This document shows positions 32,742 to 42,676 of a stretch of 64,000 bases of DNA, in pieces (position 1 is the first letter of the stretch; the number at the start of each line of letters is the position of its first letter). Position numbers and translations under genes: made by a program. Under the pieces are notes generated by a model that had not been told where the DNA came from, did no database searches, and saw only the letters and a program-made list of their open reading frames with translations. The DNA is from Paraburkholderia sp041321145 (lineage in GTDB: Bacteria; Pseudomonadota; Gammaproteobacteria; Burkholderiales; Burkholderiaceae), in assembly GCF_041321145.1 (NCBI RefSeq), contig NZ_JBGGWA010000008.1:1-64000 (forward strand), in the 5' to 3' direction.

Positions 32742-35135
32742 ATGCGTCTCCACAGTCTGCGCTCTCGCATCGCGCTTGTCTTCGTGGTGTTGATGCTGGC
32801 CGTTCAGGCGGCGGCCTTCACGGTCATCAGCACGGTGATCGCATCCAACGCGCACCGCAACGTCGACGAGCAGTTGTCGGTCGGCGAGCGTGTGTTTCAG
32901 GCGGTGCTGCACTCGAACGGTGAGAAGCTCACCCAGGCGGCCAGTGTCGTTGCCGCCGATTTCGGCTTCCGCGCAGCTGTCGCCTCGCACGATCAGACTA
33001 CGGTCGCGTCCGCACTCCAGAATCACGGCGACCGCATCAATGCCGACGTCGTCATGCTGGTCGGACTCGATGGCAAGCTGCTCGCCGACAGCCGCGACCC
33101 CGCGCACGCAGGCCAGCCGTTTGCGTTTCCGGAGTTGATCCGCAAAGCCGAGCGCAGCGGTGACGGCTCGACCGTCGGCGTCATCAACGGACGTCCGTAC
33201 CAGCTGGTCGCCGTGCCGGTCAAGGCGCCGCTTGTGATTGCATGGGTGACGATGGGTTTCGCGATCGACGACGCGCTCGCGCGCGAAATGCGCGGCCTGA
33301 CCTCACTGGACGTGTCTTTTCTCGGCATGCCTAACGGTAAGCACTGGACGATCCTCGCGACCTCATTGCCGCAAGCTGCGCGTCCGCCCTTGCAGCACGC
33401 GATCACCTCGGCCGTGCTCGCTGAACCGCAATCCACCTTGCCGGACCTCGCTGATGAGTACGGCACACGTGTAGTCCGGCTCGCCTCCGATGGTGAGGCG
33501 GTGGTCGTGGTGTTGCAGCGCTCGCTAAAAGAGGCGATGGCGCCGTATCATCGCCTGCAGTCGACACTCCTCGTGCTGACGCTCATCGGTGTCGCGGTCT
33601 CGATTGCGGGCAGCGTGTTTACGGCACGCAGCGTCACGCGGCCAATCGGCGCACTGACCCGCTTCACTCGCCGCATTGGGCAAGGTGACTACACCGAACC
33701 CGTCGAGGTCAGGCATCAAGACGAAATTGGCGAACTCGCCACTGCCTTCAATCAGATGCGCGAAGGCATCGCGGAGCGCGAGACCCGCATCATGGAACTG
33801 GCCTATCTGGATCGGCTGACCGGCTTACCGAACCGTGCGCTGTTCAACGATCGCCTGCAGCAGGCGATCTGCGTCGCATTGCGGCTCGGGCATCCGTTGA
33901 GCGCGATGATGATGGACCTGGATCGTTTCAAGTACGTCAACGACACGCTTGGCCATCATATCGGCGACCTTCTGCTTTGCGAGGTCGGCAAGCGCTTGCG
34001 CGCCAGCCTTCTACGCGATTCCGATACGGTCGCCCGTTTGGGCGGCGACGAATTCGCCATTCTGCTGCCGACCGATGACGTGGATGCCGCACGGCTGGTC
34101 GCGAGCCGCCTGCTGAAAGCGCTGGAACAGCCGATTGTGGTGGAAGGACAGGTGGTCGACGTCGGCGCGAGCATCGGCATTGTGAGTTGCCCGCATAACG
34201 GTACGGACATGAACGTGCTGCTGCGGCGCGCGGATGTCGCCATGTATGCAGCGAAGCGCATGAATTCCGGCTTTGCGATCTACGATGAACGCGATGACCA
34301 GCATAGCGCGGAACGCCTGTCGTTGATGAGCGAATTGCGGCACGCGGTCGAACATGACGAACTGACGCTCTACTATCAGCCGAAGGTCGATCTCGCCACG
34401 CACGCGGTGAAATACGTCGAGGCGCTGGTGCGTTGGGAACATCCCACTCGGGGCCTCATTCCCCCGGACGAGTTCATTCCGTTCGCGGAGCAAACCGGTT
34501 ACATCAAATCGATTTCCCGCTGGGTGGCCGAGAAAGCCATCGCGCAATGTTCCCGCTGGCACGCGCTCGGTCTGGATCTGAAGGTCTCCATCAACGTCTC
34601 CGCGCGGGATCTGATGCAGGCGGAGCTGCCGGAAACGCTGGACGCGCTGCTGCATAAATACAAGGTTCAGCCGTCCTGGCTCTGGATCGAGATTACGGAG
34701 AGTGCCATCATGGACGACCCGAACCATGCCATCGAAACGCTCGACCAGTTGCATCGGCTCGGCATCCACCTGTCCATCGACGACTTCGGAACGGGCTATT
34801 CTTCGCTATCCTATCTGAAGCGAATGCCCGTCGACGAATTAAAGATCGACAAATCATTCGTGATGGGCATGGCCGATGACAAGGGTGACGAAACGATCGT
34901 GCGTTCGACCATTGATCTGGGGCACAACATGGGACTGAAGGTCGTCGCGGAAGGCGTGGAGAACGAGGCCGTCCTCGATCATCTGAAGTTGTTGCGTTGT
35001 GATCTGGCGCAGGGTTACCACGTGAGTCGCCCGCTTCCGCCTGAAAAGCTCGAAATATGGCTCAATGACTGGCAGGAAGCCAACGGGACCGAATCGCAAT
35101 CAGCGCGATTCTGTTCCGTCAAGCTCGAAGGATAG
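32742..35135 (+). CDS. Cache-HAMP-GGDEF-EAL protein
   Basis: It encodes 797 residues: membrane helix 1 (about 9-33), a double-Cache-like periplasmic sensor (about 35-270), helix 2 (about 275-297), HAMP (RSVTRPIGALTRFTRRIGQG), GGDEF with intact motif at 434-438, and EAL with intact EAL at 560-562 plus ITESAIM, DDFGTGYSSLSYLKRMPVDE and EGVENEA. Both catalytic domains look active. Being last in the DUF3034-globin-cupredoxin run, it may read the redox or ligand state set by those periplasmic proteins and convert it to c-di-GMP (inference). Confidence 0.9.
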   Translation: MRLHSLRSRIALVFVVLMLAVQAAAFTVISTVIASNAHRNVDEQLSVGERVFQAVLHSNGEKLTQAASVVAADFGFRAAVASHDQTTVASALQNHGDRINADVVMLVGLDGKLLADSRDPAHAGQPFAFPELIRKAERSGDGSTVGVINGRPYQLVAVPVKAPLVIAWVTMGFAIDDALAREMRGLTSLDVSFLGMPNGKHWTILATSLPQAARPPLQHAITSAVLAEPQSTLPDLADEYGTRVVRLASDGEAVVVVLQRSLKEAMAPYHRLQSTLLVLTLIGVAVSIAGSVFTARSVTRPIGALTRFTRRIGQGDYTEPVEVRHQDEIGELATAFNQMREGIAERETRIMELAYLDRLTGLPNRALFNDRLQQAICVALRLGHPLSAMMMDLDRFKYVNDTLGHHIGDLLLCEVGKRLRASLLRDSDTVARLGGDEFAILLPTDDVDAARLVASRLLKALEQPIVVEGQVVDVGASIGIVSCPHNGTDMNVLLRRADVAMYAAKRMNSGFAIYDERDDQHSAERLSLMSELRHAVEHDELTLYYQPKVDLATHAVKYVEALVRWEHPTRGLIPPDEFIPFAEQTGYIKSISRWVAEKAIAQCSRWHALGLDLKVSINVSARDLMQAELPETLDALLHKYKVQPSWLWIEITESAIMDDPNHAIETLDQLHRLGIHLSIDDFGTGYSSLSYLKRMPVDELKIDKSFVMGMADDKGDETIVRSTIDLGHNMGLKVVAEGVENEAVLDHLKLLRCDLAQGYHVSRPLPPEKLEIWLNDWQEANGTESQSARFCSVKLEG

Positions 35136-35283
35136 AATTCAGGGCCGAAAATTGCTTTGGCAGGCCGAAGAAGAACATGCTGGCGCCGTGAAGAGCCCAG
35201 GGCCTGTTTTCATTTACTGAAACTGAGTACTTTCACCGCAGCCATCCATTGGCCTTTTGAATAATTTCGCGCCAGCAAAAAAG

Positions 35284-37596
35284 CTATGCGCTCGTATCGG
35301 TTTCCGCAGGCTCATCGCTAATCGAGAACGTGTTTTTGCCGTCTCTTTTGGCCGCGTACATGGCATCGTCTGCCCGTTTTAGCAGGTCAGCAGGCGTCTC
35401 GTCGTTGCGATTACGAAAAATCGCCACACCCATGCTGGCGGAAAGCACGATATCGATCCCACCTATCTCGTTCAACCCGCCACAGGTCGAGAGTATATTT
35501 TTGCATAAGCGCTCGACAGGACGTTGAGGATCGAAAATATTCTCGATAATGACAGTGAATTCGTCGCCAGCAAGGCGAGCGACGAAGTCGTCTTTTCTGA
35601 ATAGGCTCAGCAACATGCCCGCGAATTTTTTCAATGCGGCGTCGCCGAACTCGTGCCCATACGTATCGTTGAGCTCCTTGAAGCCGTCAAGGTCGATGAA
35701 CATCAATGCCATGGGCAAACCGGTCCGGTTCGACCGGTCAAAGGCCCGTTCGAGTTCATTCATGAAAGATCGGCGATTTGCCAAACCTGTCAGGGTATCG
35801 TGCGTTGCCTCATGCCTAAGCCGCTGTTCAAGCTCTTTTCTTCCAGTGACATCAAGGCACAACACATATGCGCCGACAATCTTGCCGTCGTCCGCCGAAT
35901 CCGGAACAAGGGTGATACTTAGCCACCTGGACCCGGCGGGTCCGATAGCGCGATGCTCGAAGGTTGCACGGTTGCCGGCCAATGCTTTCGCTATGTGAGG
36001 GAGAATTACCTCGTAGAGAGATTCGCCGAAAATTTCCCGGATAGGCTTATTCGAAAAGAAAGATGACGGACGCTTGAGCACAACCTCATGCTGGCGGTTA
36101 TGAAAACGGTAGATCTGCTGGCGATCCATATACCCGATCAACACGGGCAGATTATCTGTAATCCTCTGCAGTCGCAGATTGCTTTCACGAATCTTCTGTT
36201 CATCACGCTTGCGCTGTGAAATATCGTGCAAAAAAACATTGATTAGCTTTTTGCCACCTACGCTCGTTGACCCCAGTGTCAGTTCAACGTAAAACTCTTC
36301 TCCTGATTTCCGGATTGCGCGCATTTCCATTCTCTGCCGCGGCAACTTCATATCGCCGGACTGCATAAACCGCGCAAACCCGGACCGGTCAGTACTGTGC
36401 AAGTCTGCTGGAACGATGATCGTATCGAGAGGCAACCCGACCGCCTCGTGCCGCTGCCAACCAAAGATTCTCTCCGCGGCCTTATTCCAGGTGACGACCT
36501 CGCCTTCCTCGTCGATCTCCACGAATGCATCGGTTGCGTTTTCAAGCGTCGCGTAGAAGTGTCCCCGCTCCTGAACGACCTCGTCCTGGGCGTGTCGGCG
36601 CTCGAGCGCTTCACGCTCCAGATTTTGAACCGCATCATTCAATTCCACGGTTCTCCGGGTTACTCGCTCCTCCAGATCGAGACGCAAGGCTTTCAACTCA
36701 AGTTCCGCCCGCTTGCGAGCGTCTATATCAATGGCCACCATGATGAGTTGAGATATCCTGCCGTCGGACTCGTGAAGGCCGGAAACGGAGATTTCAGTCC
36801 ACAGCTCGCTCCCGTTGGACCGTAAAAAACGCTTCTCCAAGGAATACGCCGGAATTTCGTTAGCCAGCAGCCGACGAAATTGCTCAAGATTCTCCGGTAG
36901 ATCCTCCGGATGGATAATGTCCTGAAATCGTCTTGCGAGAAGCTCCGGGACAGCATACCCAAGCATCGTCGCCAGTTGTTCATTCACCCGTTTCCACACC
37001 CCGTCCGGGCAAACGAGCGCAATGCCGACAGAAGACTGCTCGACAACCCGCTGGAACAACCGTTCCGTTTCTTCACGGGAGGTTCTATCGCGTTCCGAAC
37101 GCTTCTGGGCCTCAAGCCGATGGAAATACTGCTCGGCCATTGCCGCCAGATCGCCAAGAAGATCTGCGTCGCCAGCCGGGAAGAGGCGCGGCACCCTGTC
37201 GATCAGACACAACGTGCCGAGCGGGTGTCCATCGATCGATCGCAGAGGGTGTCCCGCGTAAAAACGTATCCCCGGCTCACTGAGAACGAGGGGATTTTCC
37301 GCAAACCTGATGTCTCTCGTGGCGTCGAAAACCACCATTATTTCGCGTGATGCGATGGCGTGCGAGCAAAACGATATGTCGCGCGAAGTCTCTGTCGCTT
37401 CGAGCCCCACCCGGGACTTGAACCACTGCCGATCCCTGTCCACGAGCGACACCAGTGCAGTCGGAACATCGAAGAGCCGGCAGGCTATTCTCGTGATCCG
37501 GTCAAGCTCTTCGTCCTGGGGTGTATCGAGAACGCAGAGGCTTTTCAGCGTCTCGATACGTAAAGCCTCTTCAGCCGCGTTAGGTGTCGCTTTCAT
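35284..37596 (-). CDS. GAF-PAS-PAS-PAS-GGDEF sensor, soluble
   Basis: The 770-residue product has no membrane helix. It has an N-terminal GAF domain (VLDTPQDEELDRITRIACRL … FCSHAI), three PAS domains (about 185-300, 345-460, 475-590) and a C-terminal GGDEF domain. The active-site motif at 676-680 is AGDEF; Ala in the first position is tolerated in some active diguanylate cyclases. There is no EAL domain. It likely makes c-di-GMP in response to a cytoplasmic ligand or redox signal. It is convergent with the preceding GGDEF/EAL gene, with a 148-bp gap. Confidence 0.88.
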   Translation of the reverse strand: MKATPNAAEEALRIETLKSLCVLDTPQDEELDRITRIACRLFDVPTALVSLVDRDRQWFKSRVGLEATETSRDISFCSHAIASREIMVVFDATRDIRFAENPLVLSEPGIRFYAGHPLRSIDGHPLGTLCLIDRVPRLFPAGDADLLGDLAAMAEQYFHRLEAQKRSERDRTSREETERLFQRVVEQSSVGIALVCPDGVWKRVNEQLATMLGYAVPELLARRFQDIIHPEDLPENLEQFRRLLANEIPAYSLEKRFLRSNGSELWTEISVSGLHESDGRISQLIMVAIDIDARKRAELELKALRLDLEERVTRRTVELNDAVQNLEREALERRHAQDEVVQERGHFYATLENATDAFVEIDEEGEVVTWNKAAERIFGWQRHEAVGLPLDTIIVPADLHSTDRSGFARFMQSGDMKLPRQRMEMRAIRKSGEEFYVELTLGSTSVGGKKLINVFLHDISQRKRDEQKIRESNLRLQRITDNLPVLIGYMDRQQIYRFHNRQHEVVLKRPSSFFSNKPIREIFGESLYEVILPHIAKALAGNRATFEHRAIGPAGSRWLSITLVPDSADDGKIVGAYVLCLDVTGRKELEQRLRHEATHDTLTGLANRRSFMNELERAFDRSNRTGLPMALMFIDLDGFKELNDTYGHEFGDAALKKFAGMLLSLFRKDDFVARLAGDEFTVIIENIFDPQRPVERLCKNILSTCGGLNEIGGIDIVLSASMGVAIFRNRNDETPADLLKRADDAMYAAKRDGKNTFSISDEPAETDTSA

Positions 37597-38522
37597 GGGG
37601 TGCCGCGGTTGAGTTGAAAATTAGAATTGCATGAGGCATCATGCCGCGCAACTGCTCAGCCAGATCAATCCCGCTGATGCCGCCGGCATCCGGACATTGG
37701 CGAGGCCGCCATCAAAATCCGCATTTTCCTCCGGCATCTGCAACGCCCCGCGGGCGCCGGGTGCCAGCTGCATAAGGTGTTCAGGAAGAGCGCGCGCGCC
37801 ATATTTTCGACCTCGGTCAACTCAGGTCGTGCTCGATCAGCAGAAGCCGACAACCGGCCGGTTCATTCGCTCCCGCTCATCATACGCTGCCTGCGTCCGG
37901 GCCGACTCAATACCGTTCGCGACCCGCAGCAGATAGGGGGAGAGACCTCAGGCGACGGCCGGCGTATCCGCTTAAAGCGGCCGCGATCCGATGACGCACT
38001 GCAGGTCCGGTTTGGTGCCACAGACTCAGTTCGCCGCCCAGACTCACGCCCTCCTCCGCCCAGGCGGCTGCGCGACGTTTTGATGGCCCTGTTCCCACAC
38101 TTGCACGAGTGTCGCGGCGTGGCGGACGAAACGATCACCCGCAGCGTGACGCATTGCCCCCTTTGCTCAATGCGCAGATTTCGACCTGCATCGAACTCGA
38201 AGTGCCGGTGGTCGGGTTGTTCTGGGACATCGCGGCGACGATCGTTCGGCGGCTACGCGAGGCCGGCGGCCATGTTCGAGGCGATCTGCCGCTCGCGCCG
38301 TCACGGAATGACTGACCGCCCCCCCTCCGCTGAAGATTTTTTTTCTGAACCACAGCGGAGGAACCGCTGTTTAGGGAACGGACACTTGCCCAGAGGAGCG
38401 GATCGTGTCGTGGGCATCATGCGCACATAAGGGAGCACGAGATGACGTTGCAGCCAGTTTCCCGGCTCGTCGCAAACGACGCGCAAACCGGCATGACCGG
38501 CCAGATAGTGAGCGTGAAGTCA
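37597..38522. other. decayed stretch with gene scraps
   Basis: Over 900 bp without an intact gene. Around 38165-38290 a plus-strand frame reads LNAQISTCIELEVPVVGLFW followed by DIAATIVRRLREAGGHV, which recalls part of a nitronate monooxygenase-type TIM barrel. The flanks are not open in the same frame. The 37640-37960 part gives Arg/Pro/Ala-rich translations I do not recognise. An inverted repeat lies at 38324-38361. I read this as old insertion or deletion debris. Confidence 0.4.
38324..38361. terminator. stem-loop: 9-bp perfect inverted repeat with T-rich loop
   Basis: CCTCCGCTG at 38324-38332 pairs with CAGCGGAGG at 38353-38361. The 20-base loop contains eight T in a row. No T-run follows the stem, so it is not a classical terminator on the plus strand. 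It might be an old element end. Confidence 0.3.
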
Positions 38523-39425
38523 TCACGCGGGAAAAGCGCCCGTCGACAGGTAACGGTCGCCGCGGTCGCAGACGATGAACACGATCGTCGCGTTCTGAAC
38601 CTCCTGCGCGATCCTCAAGGCGACAGCGCATGCGCCCCCTGCCGAGATACCGCAAAAAATCCCCTCGATCGCAGCGAGCCGGCGCGCTGTGACTTCCGCG
38701 GAGGTCTGACTGACCGACTCGATCCGATCAACCCGGGACGGCTCAAAAAAATCCGGCAGATACGCTTCGGGCCATTTGCGTATCCCGGGGATCCGTGCAC
38801 CAGCTTCGGGTTGCACACCCACAATCTGCACTACCGGATTCTGTTCCTTGAGAAACCGGCTCACGCCCATAATCGTCCCTGTGGTCCCCATGGCCGATAC
38901 GAAGTGAGTGACTTGTCCGCCCGTGTCACGCCAGATTTCCGGACCGGTTCCTTCGTAATGCGCAAGCGGGTTATCGGGATTCGAAAACTGATTGAGAACA
39001 GTGCCATGCCCATCACGCTGCATGTTTGCGGCGACGTCACGCGCACACTCCATTCCCCCGTGAACGGGTGTCAGGACCAGTTCGGCGCCATACGCGGTCA
39101 TGGACTGGCGGCGTTCGACCGACACGTCCTCCGGCATGACCAGCACCATCCTGTAGCCCCGAAGCGCGGCTGCCATGGCGAGCGCTATTCCCGTGTTGCC
39201 GCTGGTGGCTTCGATCAGCACGTCGCCGGGACTGATGATGCCGCGACGTTCGGCACCTGCAATCATTGATAGCGCCGCCCGATCCTTCACCGACCCGGCG
39301 GGATTATTGCCCTCAAGTTTGCCAAGGATGACATTGTTGCGCGCACGCGCGGTTTCATCTGGAAGCCTGATGAGTTCGACGAGGGGCGTGCTTCCAATGG
39401 CAGCTTCAATGTTCCTGTAGCTCAT
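38523..39425 (-). CDS. cysM: cysteine synthase B-like, PLP-dependent
   Basis: The 300-residue product has the CysK/CysM fold: the PLP lysine in NPAGSVKDRAAL, the asparagine/serine loop EATSGNTGIALAMAAALRGY, the phosphate-binding GTTGTIMGVSRFLKEQ, and GIFCGISAGGACAVALRIA. The short length and the start SYRNIEAAIGSTPLVELIRL match CysM, which makes cysteine from O-acetylserine with sulfide or thiosulfate. I chose ATG 39425; the frame is open to 39515 but that part is not conserved. Confidence 0.85.
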   Translation of the reverse strand: MSYRNIEAAIGSTPLVELIRLPDETARARNNVILGKLEGNNPAGSVKDRAALSMIAGAERRGIISPGDVLIEATSGNTGIALAMAAALRGYRMVLVMPEDVSVERRQSMTAYGAELVLTPVHGGMECARDVAANMQRDGHGTVLNQFSNPDNPLAHYEGTGPEIWRDTGGQVTHFVSAMGTTGTIMGVSRFLKEQNPVVQIVGVQPEAGARIPGIRKWPEAYLPDFFEPSRVDRIESVSQTSAEVTARRLAAIEGIFCGISAGGACAVALRIAQEVQNATIVFIVCDRGDRYLSTGAFPA

Positions 39426-39555
39426 GTCGACGTAAAGGTGTAAAGGTGAAATGTTAAGGAGAGCTTGACTGACGGTGGAAACGGACCCGGTGGTCGCGCC
39501 ACGAGTCCGCTGCAAACTGCTTCAGCGAGTGACTCGCCATACCGGCGAACAACGC

Positions 39556-40017
39556 TTAGGTAACCGGCTGGGCACCGTCGTCTGCTGGACACATCGCGAC
39601 GAGCACACTGCACCTGACCCGGTCCAGCAGCAACCCATCGTTTTTGCCTGACCACCAGCGGGCCAGCCGGGTGGCACGGCGGTGGCCCACCACGATGAGG
39701 TCGACTTTCAGATCCTCTGCAAAAAATGGAATCTGATCCAGCGGATCTCCGACGGCGAAGTGTCCTGTGGCCTGGATTCCGCGCGCTGCGAGTTTCTTCA
39801 GCCCTTCCTGAAGCAGGTCTTTGGCTGCGTTGTTGACGACGTCAAAGGGCACGGCGGAGGTGATGTCGGCCCCCTGTACCCAGGCCGAATTGTTCAGAAT
39901 GGAAAGGACGTGCGTTTCCACCCTGAGTGGCTCGACTAGCGCGCAAGCCTCTTTAAGCGCCTGCTGCCCTTCACGGGTTGCGTCATAGCAAAGAAGTACG
40001 CGTCCGAACGCCGACAT
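39556..40017 (-). CDS. UspA-family universal stress protein
   Basis: The 153-residue single-domain protein starts RVLLCYDATREGQQALKEAC and ends with the ATP-binding-type loop VVGHRRATRLARWWSGKNDG … CSVLVAM. The usual G-x2-G-x9-G-S/T is altered (GHRRATRLARWWSGKNDG), so ATP binding is uncertain. ATG 40017 has a strong GGAGGTGAT ribosome binding site. It lies beside the MarR/ClC block and shares the intergenic gap with a MarR-type palindrome at 40133-40147, so it may belong to that regulon. Confidence 0.82.
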   Translation of the reverse strand: MSAFGRVLLCYDATREGQQALKEACALVEPLRVETHVLSILNNSAWVQGADITSAVPFDVVNNAAKDLLQEGLKKLAARGIQATGHFAVGDPLDQIPFFAEDLKVDLIVVGHRRATRLARWWSGKNDGLLLDRVRCSVLVAMCPADDGAQPVT

Positions 40018-40132
40018 ATGATCACCTCCCCTTTCTATCGCAGCGGCGCGGAAGTCAATCCGGCAACGCTCGGTCTCGCCCCAAAGCGAGTGACCGGCCA
40101 CTCGCACGCGAATCTCTCATCGCTTCATTATA

Positions 40133-40147
40133 TATCATGTCATGATA
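40133..40147. promoter_or_regulatory. MarR-type palindrome upstream of uspA
   Basis: TATCATGTCATGATA is a perfect palindrome around a central base, in an A+T-rich context. It lies between the marR 3' end and the uspA start, about 115 bp before the uspA ATG. It resembles the sites near the ClC, DUF1840 and HPP genes. Confidence 0.6.
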
Positions 40148-40227
40148 CAAATCATCACGCCAACGGCGAGGCATGCCGTGCCGGCAGGGTCAGGACAGCG
40201 TGTGCGCAATCTCGAGCGCGGCACACG

Positions 40228-40677
40228 TTACCGAGAGTCGCTCGTGTTGCGCTTATCGGTCGTGCGCCCGTCGAACTGCAACTGCCATACCTTATCGAAC
40301 GAACTGCGCTGGCCGCGATGGCGTTCGGCCACGCGCGTAAGACGTTCTTCCCCGTATGGCAGAAGATGAACCTCGACCTGCCGCCGGTCCGATTTGCTGC
40401 GGCGCCGTTCGACGAATCCCGCAGCTTCGCAGCGGGACACCAGCGCGACCACGCCATGAGGCACTGCCTGCAGGCGCTCGGCCAGTTCGCCGACCGTCGC
40501 CCATTGGCGCCCCGGCATGCCTTTGATATGCAGCAGCATCATGTATTGAACCGGTGTGACGCCTTCGAGACGCAGGATCGCTTCCGACATGTGCAGAAAT
40601 CGCCGCAACTGATAGCGAAATTCCGACAGCCTTTCGAAATCGGCTTTGGTCAGCGCATCGGTCGGGCAGATTTTCAT
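40228..40677 (-). CDS. MarR-family regulator, copy 1
   Basis: The 149-residue product has a winged-helix MarR core: FRYQLRRFLHMSEAILRLEG, VTPVQYMMLLHIKG, WATVGELAERLQAVPHGVVA, and the wing FVERRRSKSDRRQVEVHL. It is closely related to the MarR copy at 45491 (most core positions identical). It lies 25 bp downstream of ClC copy 1 and is probably co-transcribed. In the other module the order is reversed (MarR first). The 3' end after VWQLQFDGRTTDKR differs from copy 2. Confidence 0.88.
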   Translation of the reverse strand: MKICPTDALTKADFERLSEFRYQLRRFLHMSEAILRLEGVTPVQYMMLLHIKGMPGRQWATVGELAERLQAVPHGVVALVSRCEAAGFVERRRSKSDRRQVEVHLLPYGEERLTRVAERHRGQRSSFDKVWQLQFDGRTTDKRNTSDSR

Positions 40678-40702
40678 GGGGCCACCGTAAGGAAGCAGGG
40701 GT

Positions 40703-42493
40703 TCAGTGTGGTGGCGCGCTGTCCTCGACCGGTGCCGATCGCTTGCCGCGTGTCAGCGATACACTCCGGAATTGCTCACGCTCGCGTTCTTCATTGAAGA
40801 TCGAAAGCGACGGCTTGACCAGGTCATGGCGCGACACGATGCCGACCAGTCGATACGTTGTTTCATCCGCCACGACCGGCACGCGATCAAGTGAAAGCAC
40901 CGCGAGACGCGCCGCGACATGCCGGCATGTCTCATCGGGCAGTGCGATTTCAGGACGCTTGCCACTGAACAGCGCGCCGACGCGCGTTGCCCCGCCCTCA
41001 CCGTCCATCGCGAGGCCCAGCATTTGCCGATCGGTCATGCCGACCAGCACGCCGTTGCGCACGACCGGATAGGCGCGATGCACCTGTTGCGGGCCGAAAT
41101 GCCGCTCAAGGGCGTCGGCGACGCTGGCGTCCGCATCGATGGTCAACACGCCCTTCGTCATCACCTCGTCGACGTGATGCCGTTCAAGCGGGTCGATGCC
41201 GTATTCGCGGTAGATGTGATAACCACGCCTCGCGATTTTCTCCGTCAGAATCGAACGGCGCATGAAGAGCACCGTAAATCCATACGACACGGCAGCGGCC
41301 GTCAAAAGCGGTAGCAACGCGTTCGCGTCGTGCGTCAGCTCGAACGCGAACACCACCGCCATGATCGGTGCGCGCATCATGCCGCCCAGTGCCGCCGCCA
41401 TGAAGACAAGAGGCCACACCGCCGGGTCGCCACCCGGCATGAACGGGCCGAGCACGGCGCCTACGCCCGCGCCCATCATCAGCAAGGGTGCGAGCACGCC
41501 GCCGGACGTACCTGAACCCAGCGCGATGACCCAGATCACCGCCTTGACCAGCACGATCGCGAGTACCACGCTGAGCGTGAGGTGATTCAGCAGCAGATCG
41601 CCGATCACGTCATAGCCGACGCCTAGCGCACGCGGCTGAAAGTAGCCACCGATGCCGACCGCCAGGCCGCCGAGCGCGGGCCACCACATCCAGTGGAACG
41701 GCAACCGCGCGAAGGCGTCTTCAACCTTGTAGAGCCAGCTCGACAGCCCCCACGAAAGCGCACCTGTAATCAGCCCGGCGACCGCGCACGATGCGAGTCC
41801 GAGGGGGCCGAGCGGCAGCGTTTGGAGCGGGAATAGCGGTCCACTGCCCATGAACAGCGGCCGGGCGAATCCCGCCACGGCACAGGCGACGGCGGCCGGC
41901 AGCAGGCTGCGTGGCCGCAATTCGAACAGCAGCAATTCAACCGCCAGCAATACCGCTGCCACCGGGGTGCCGAACACGGCTGTCATCCCGGCGACCGCGC
42001 CCGCGACCAGCAACGTCTTGCGTTCTCCGCTCGACAGATGAAAAAACTGCGCGATCAGCGAACCGATAGCGCCGCCGGTCATGATGATCGGCCCTTCGGC
42101 GCCGAACGGTCCGCCGCTGCCGATCGCGATAGCGGATGCCAGCGGCTTGAGCACAGCCACGGTGGGCGACATCTTGCTCTTACCGAACAGAATGGCCTCA
42201 ATCGCCTCGGGAATGCCGTGTCCGCGAATCTGCTCGGAACCGAAGCGGGCGATCAGCCCGACGATCAGGCCGCCGATCACCGGCACCACCACAATCCACA
42301 AGCCCAGCGTGTTGGTCGCTGGCGAGCGGTCCGCGATCGATACCGTCTGAAAGAAAAACAGGTTGGTGAAAAAGTGAATCAGATGGAGCAGAAAGTCTGC
42401 CACCACCGTACTCAGGATGCCGACGACGGCGGCTATGGCGGTGATCCGCAATAGCCGGGTATCGGTGGCGAAATCGCCTTTGGAAGCATTCAC
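40703..42493 (-). CDS. ClC-family chloride channel/transporter with CBS pair, copy 1
   Basis: The product is about 596 residues: a ClC membrane domain (about 1-440) and a C-terminal CBS-domain pair. Ion-path motifs are GSGGPFGAEGPI (GSGxP and GxEGP, keeping the gating Glu), GKSKMSP and GSGTSGGVLAPLL. The CBS pair begins near VDEVMTKGVLTID. It exchanges or conducts chloride across the inner membrane. The start is uncertain: GTG 42493 or 42499 puts the first helix at a position like that in copy 2; a TTG at 42568 would add 25 residues. Two palindromes upstream (42575, 42677) suggest MarR control. Confidence 0.88.
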   Translation of the reverse strand: MNASKGDFATDTRLLRITAIAAVVGILSTVVADFLLHLIHFFTNLFFFQTVSIADRSPATNTLGLWIVVVPVIGGLIVGLIARFGSEQIRGHGIPEAIEAILFGKSKMSPTVAVLKPLASAIAIGSGGPFGAEGPIIMTGGAIGSLIAQFFHLSSGERKTLLVAGAVAGMTAVFGTPVAAVLLAVELLLFELRPRSLLPAAVACAVAGFARPLFMGSGPLFPLQTLPLGPLGLASCAVAGLITGALSWGLSSWLYKVEDAFARLPFHWMWWPALGGLAVGIGGYFQPRALGVGYDVIGDLLLNHLTLSVVLAIVLVKAVIWVIALGSGTSGGVLAPLLMMGAGVGAVLGPFMPGGDPAVWPLVFMAAALGGMMRAPIMAVVFAFELTHDANALLPLLTAAAVSYGFTVLFMRRSILTEKIARRGYHIYREYGIDPLERHHVDEVMTKGVLTIDADASVADALERHFGPQQVHRAYPVVRNGVLVGMTDRQMLGLAMDGEGGATRVGALFSGKRPEIALPDETCRHVAARLAVLSLDRVPVVADETTYRLVGIVSRHDLVKPSLSIFNEEREREQFRSVSLTRGKRSAPVEDSAPPH

Positions 42494-42574
42494 GTGCACG
42501 TTGAATCCCAACTGTCGAATGGAGAAATGCGAAGATGCCGCCCGCTGCGCGACGGCTCGAACATCCAATATTGT

Positions 42575-42587
42575 ATCACTTTGTGAT
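42575..42587. promoter_or_regulatory. MarR-type palindrome upstream of ClC copy 1
   Basis: ATCACTTTGTGAT: 5-bp arms with a 3-base centre, about 85 bp before the ClC start. Confidence 0.55.
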
Positions 42588-42676
42588 GTAATGTGCGATC
42601 GACTGTCTTCGTGCCCAGCGAGTCTGCGGGAGCCTCATGCAGTTGCATGGCCGGCAATGCAAAATTGCCTATATAG

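Noticed and set aside
38442..39269. Plus-strand 275-codon frame
   Set aside because: It lies wholly within cysM on the other strand and has no coding pattern of its own.
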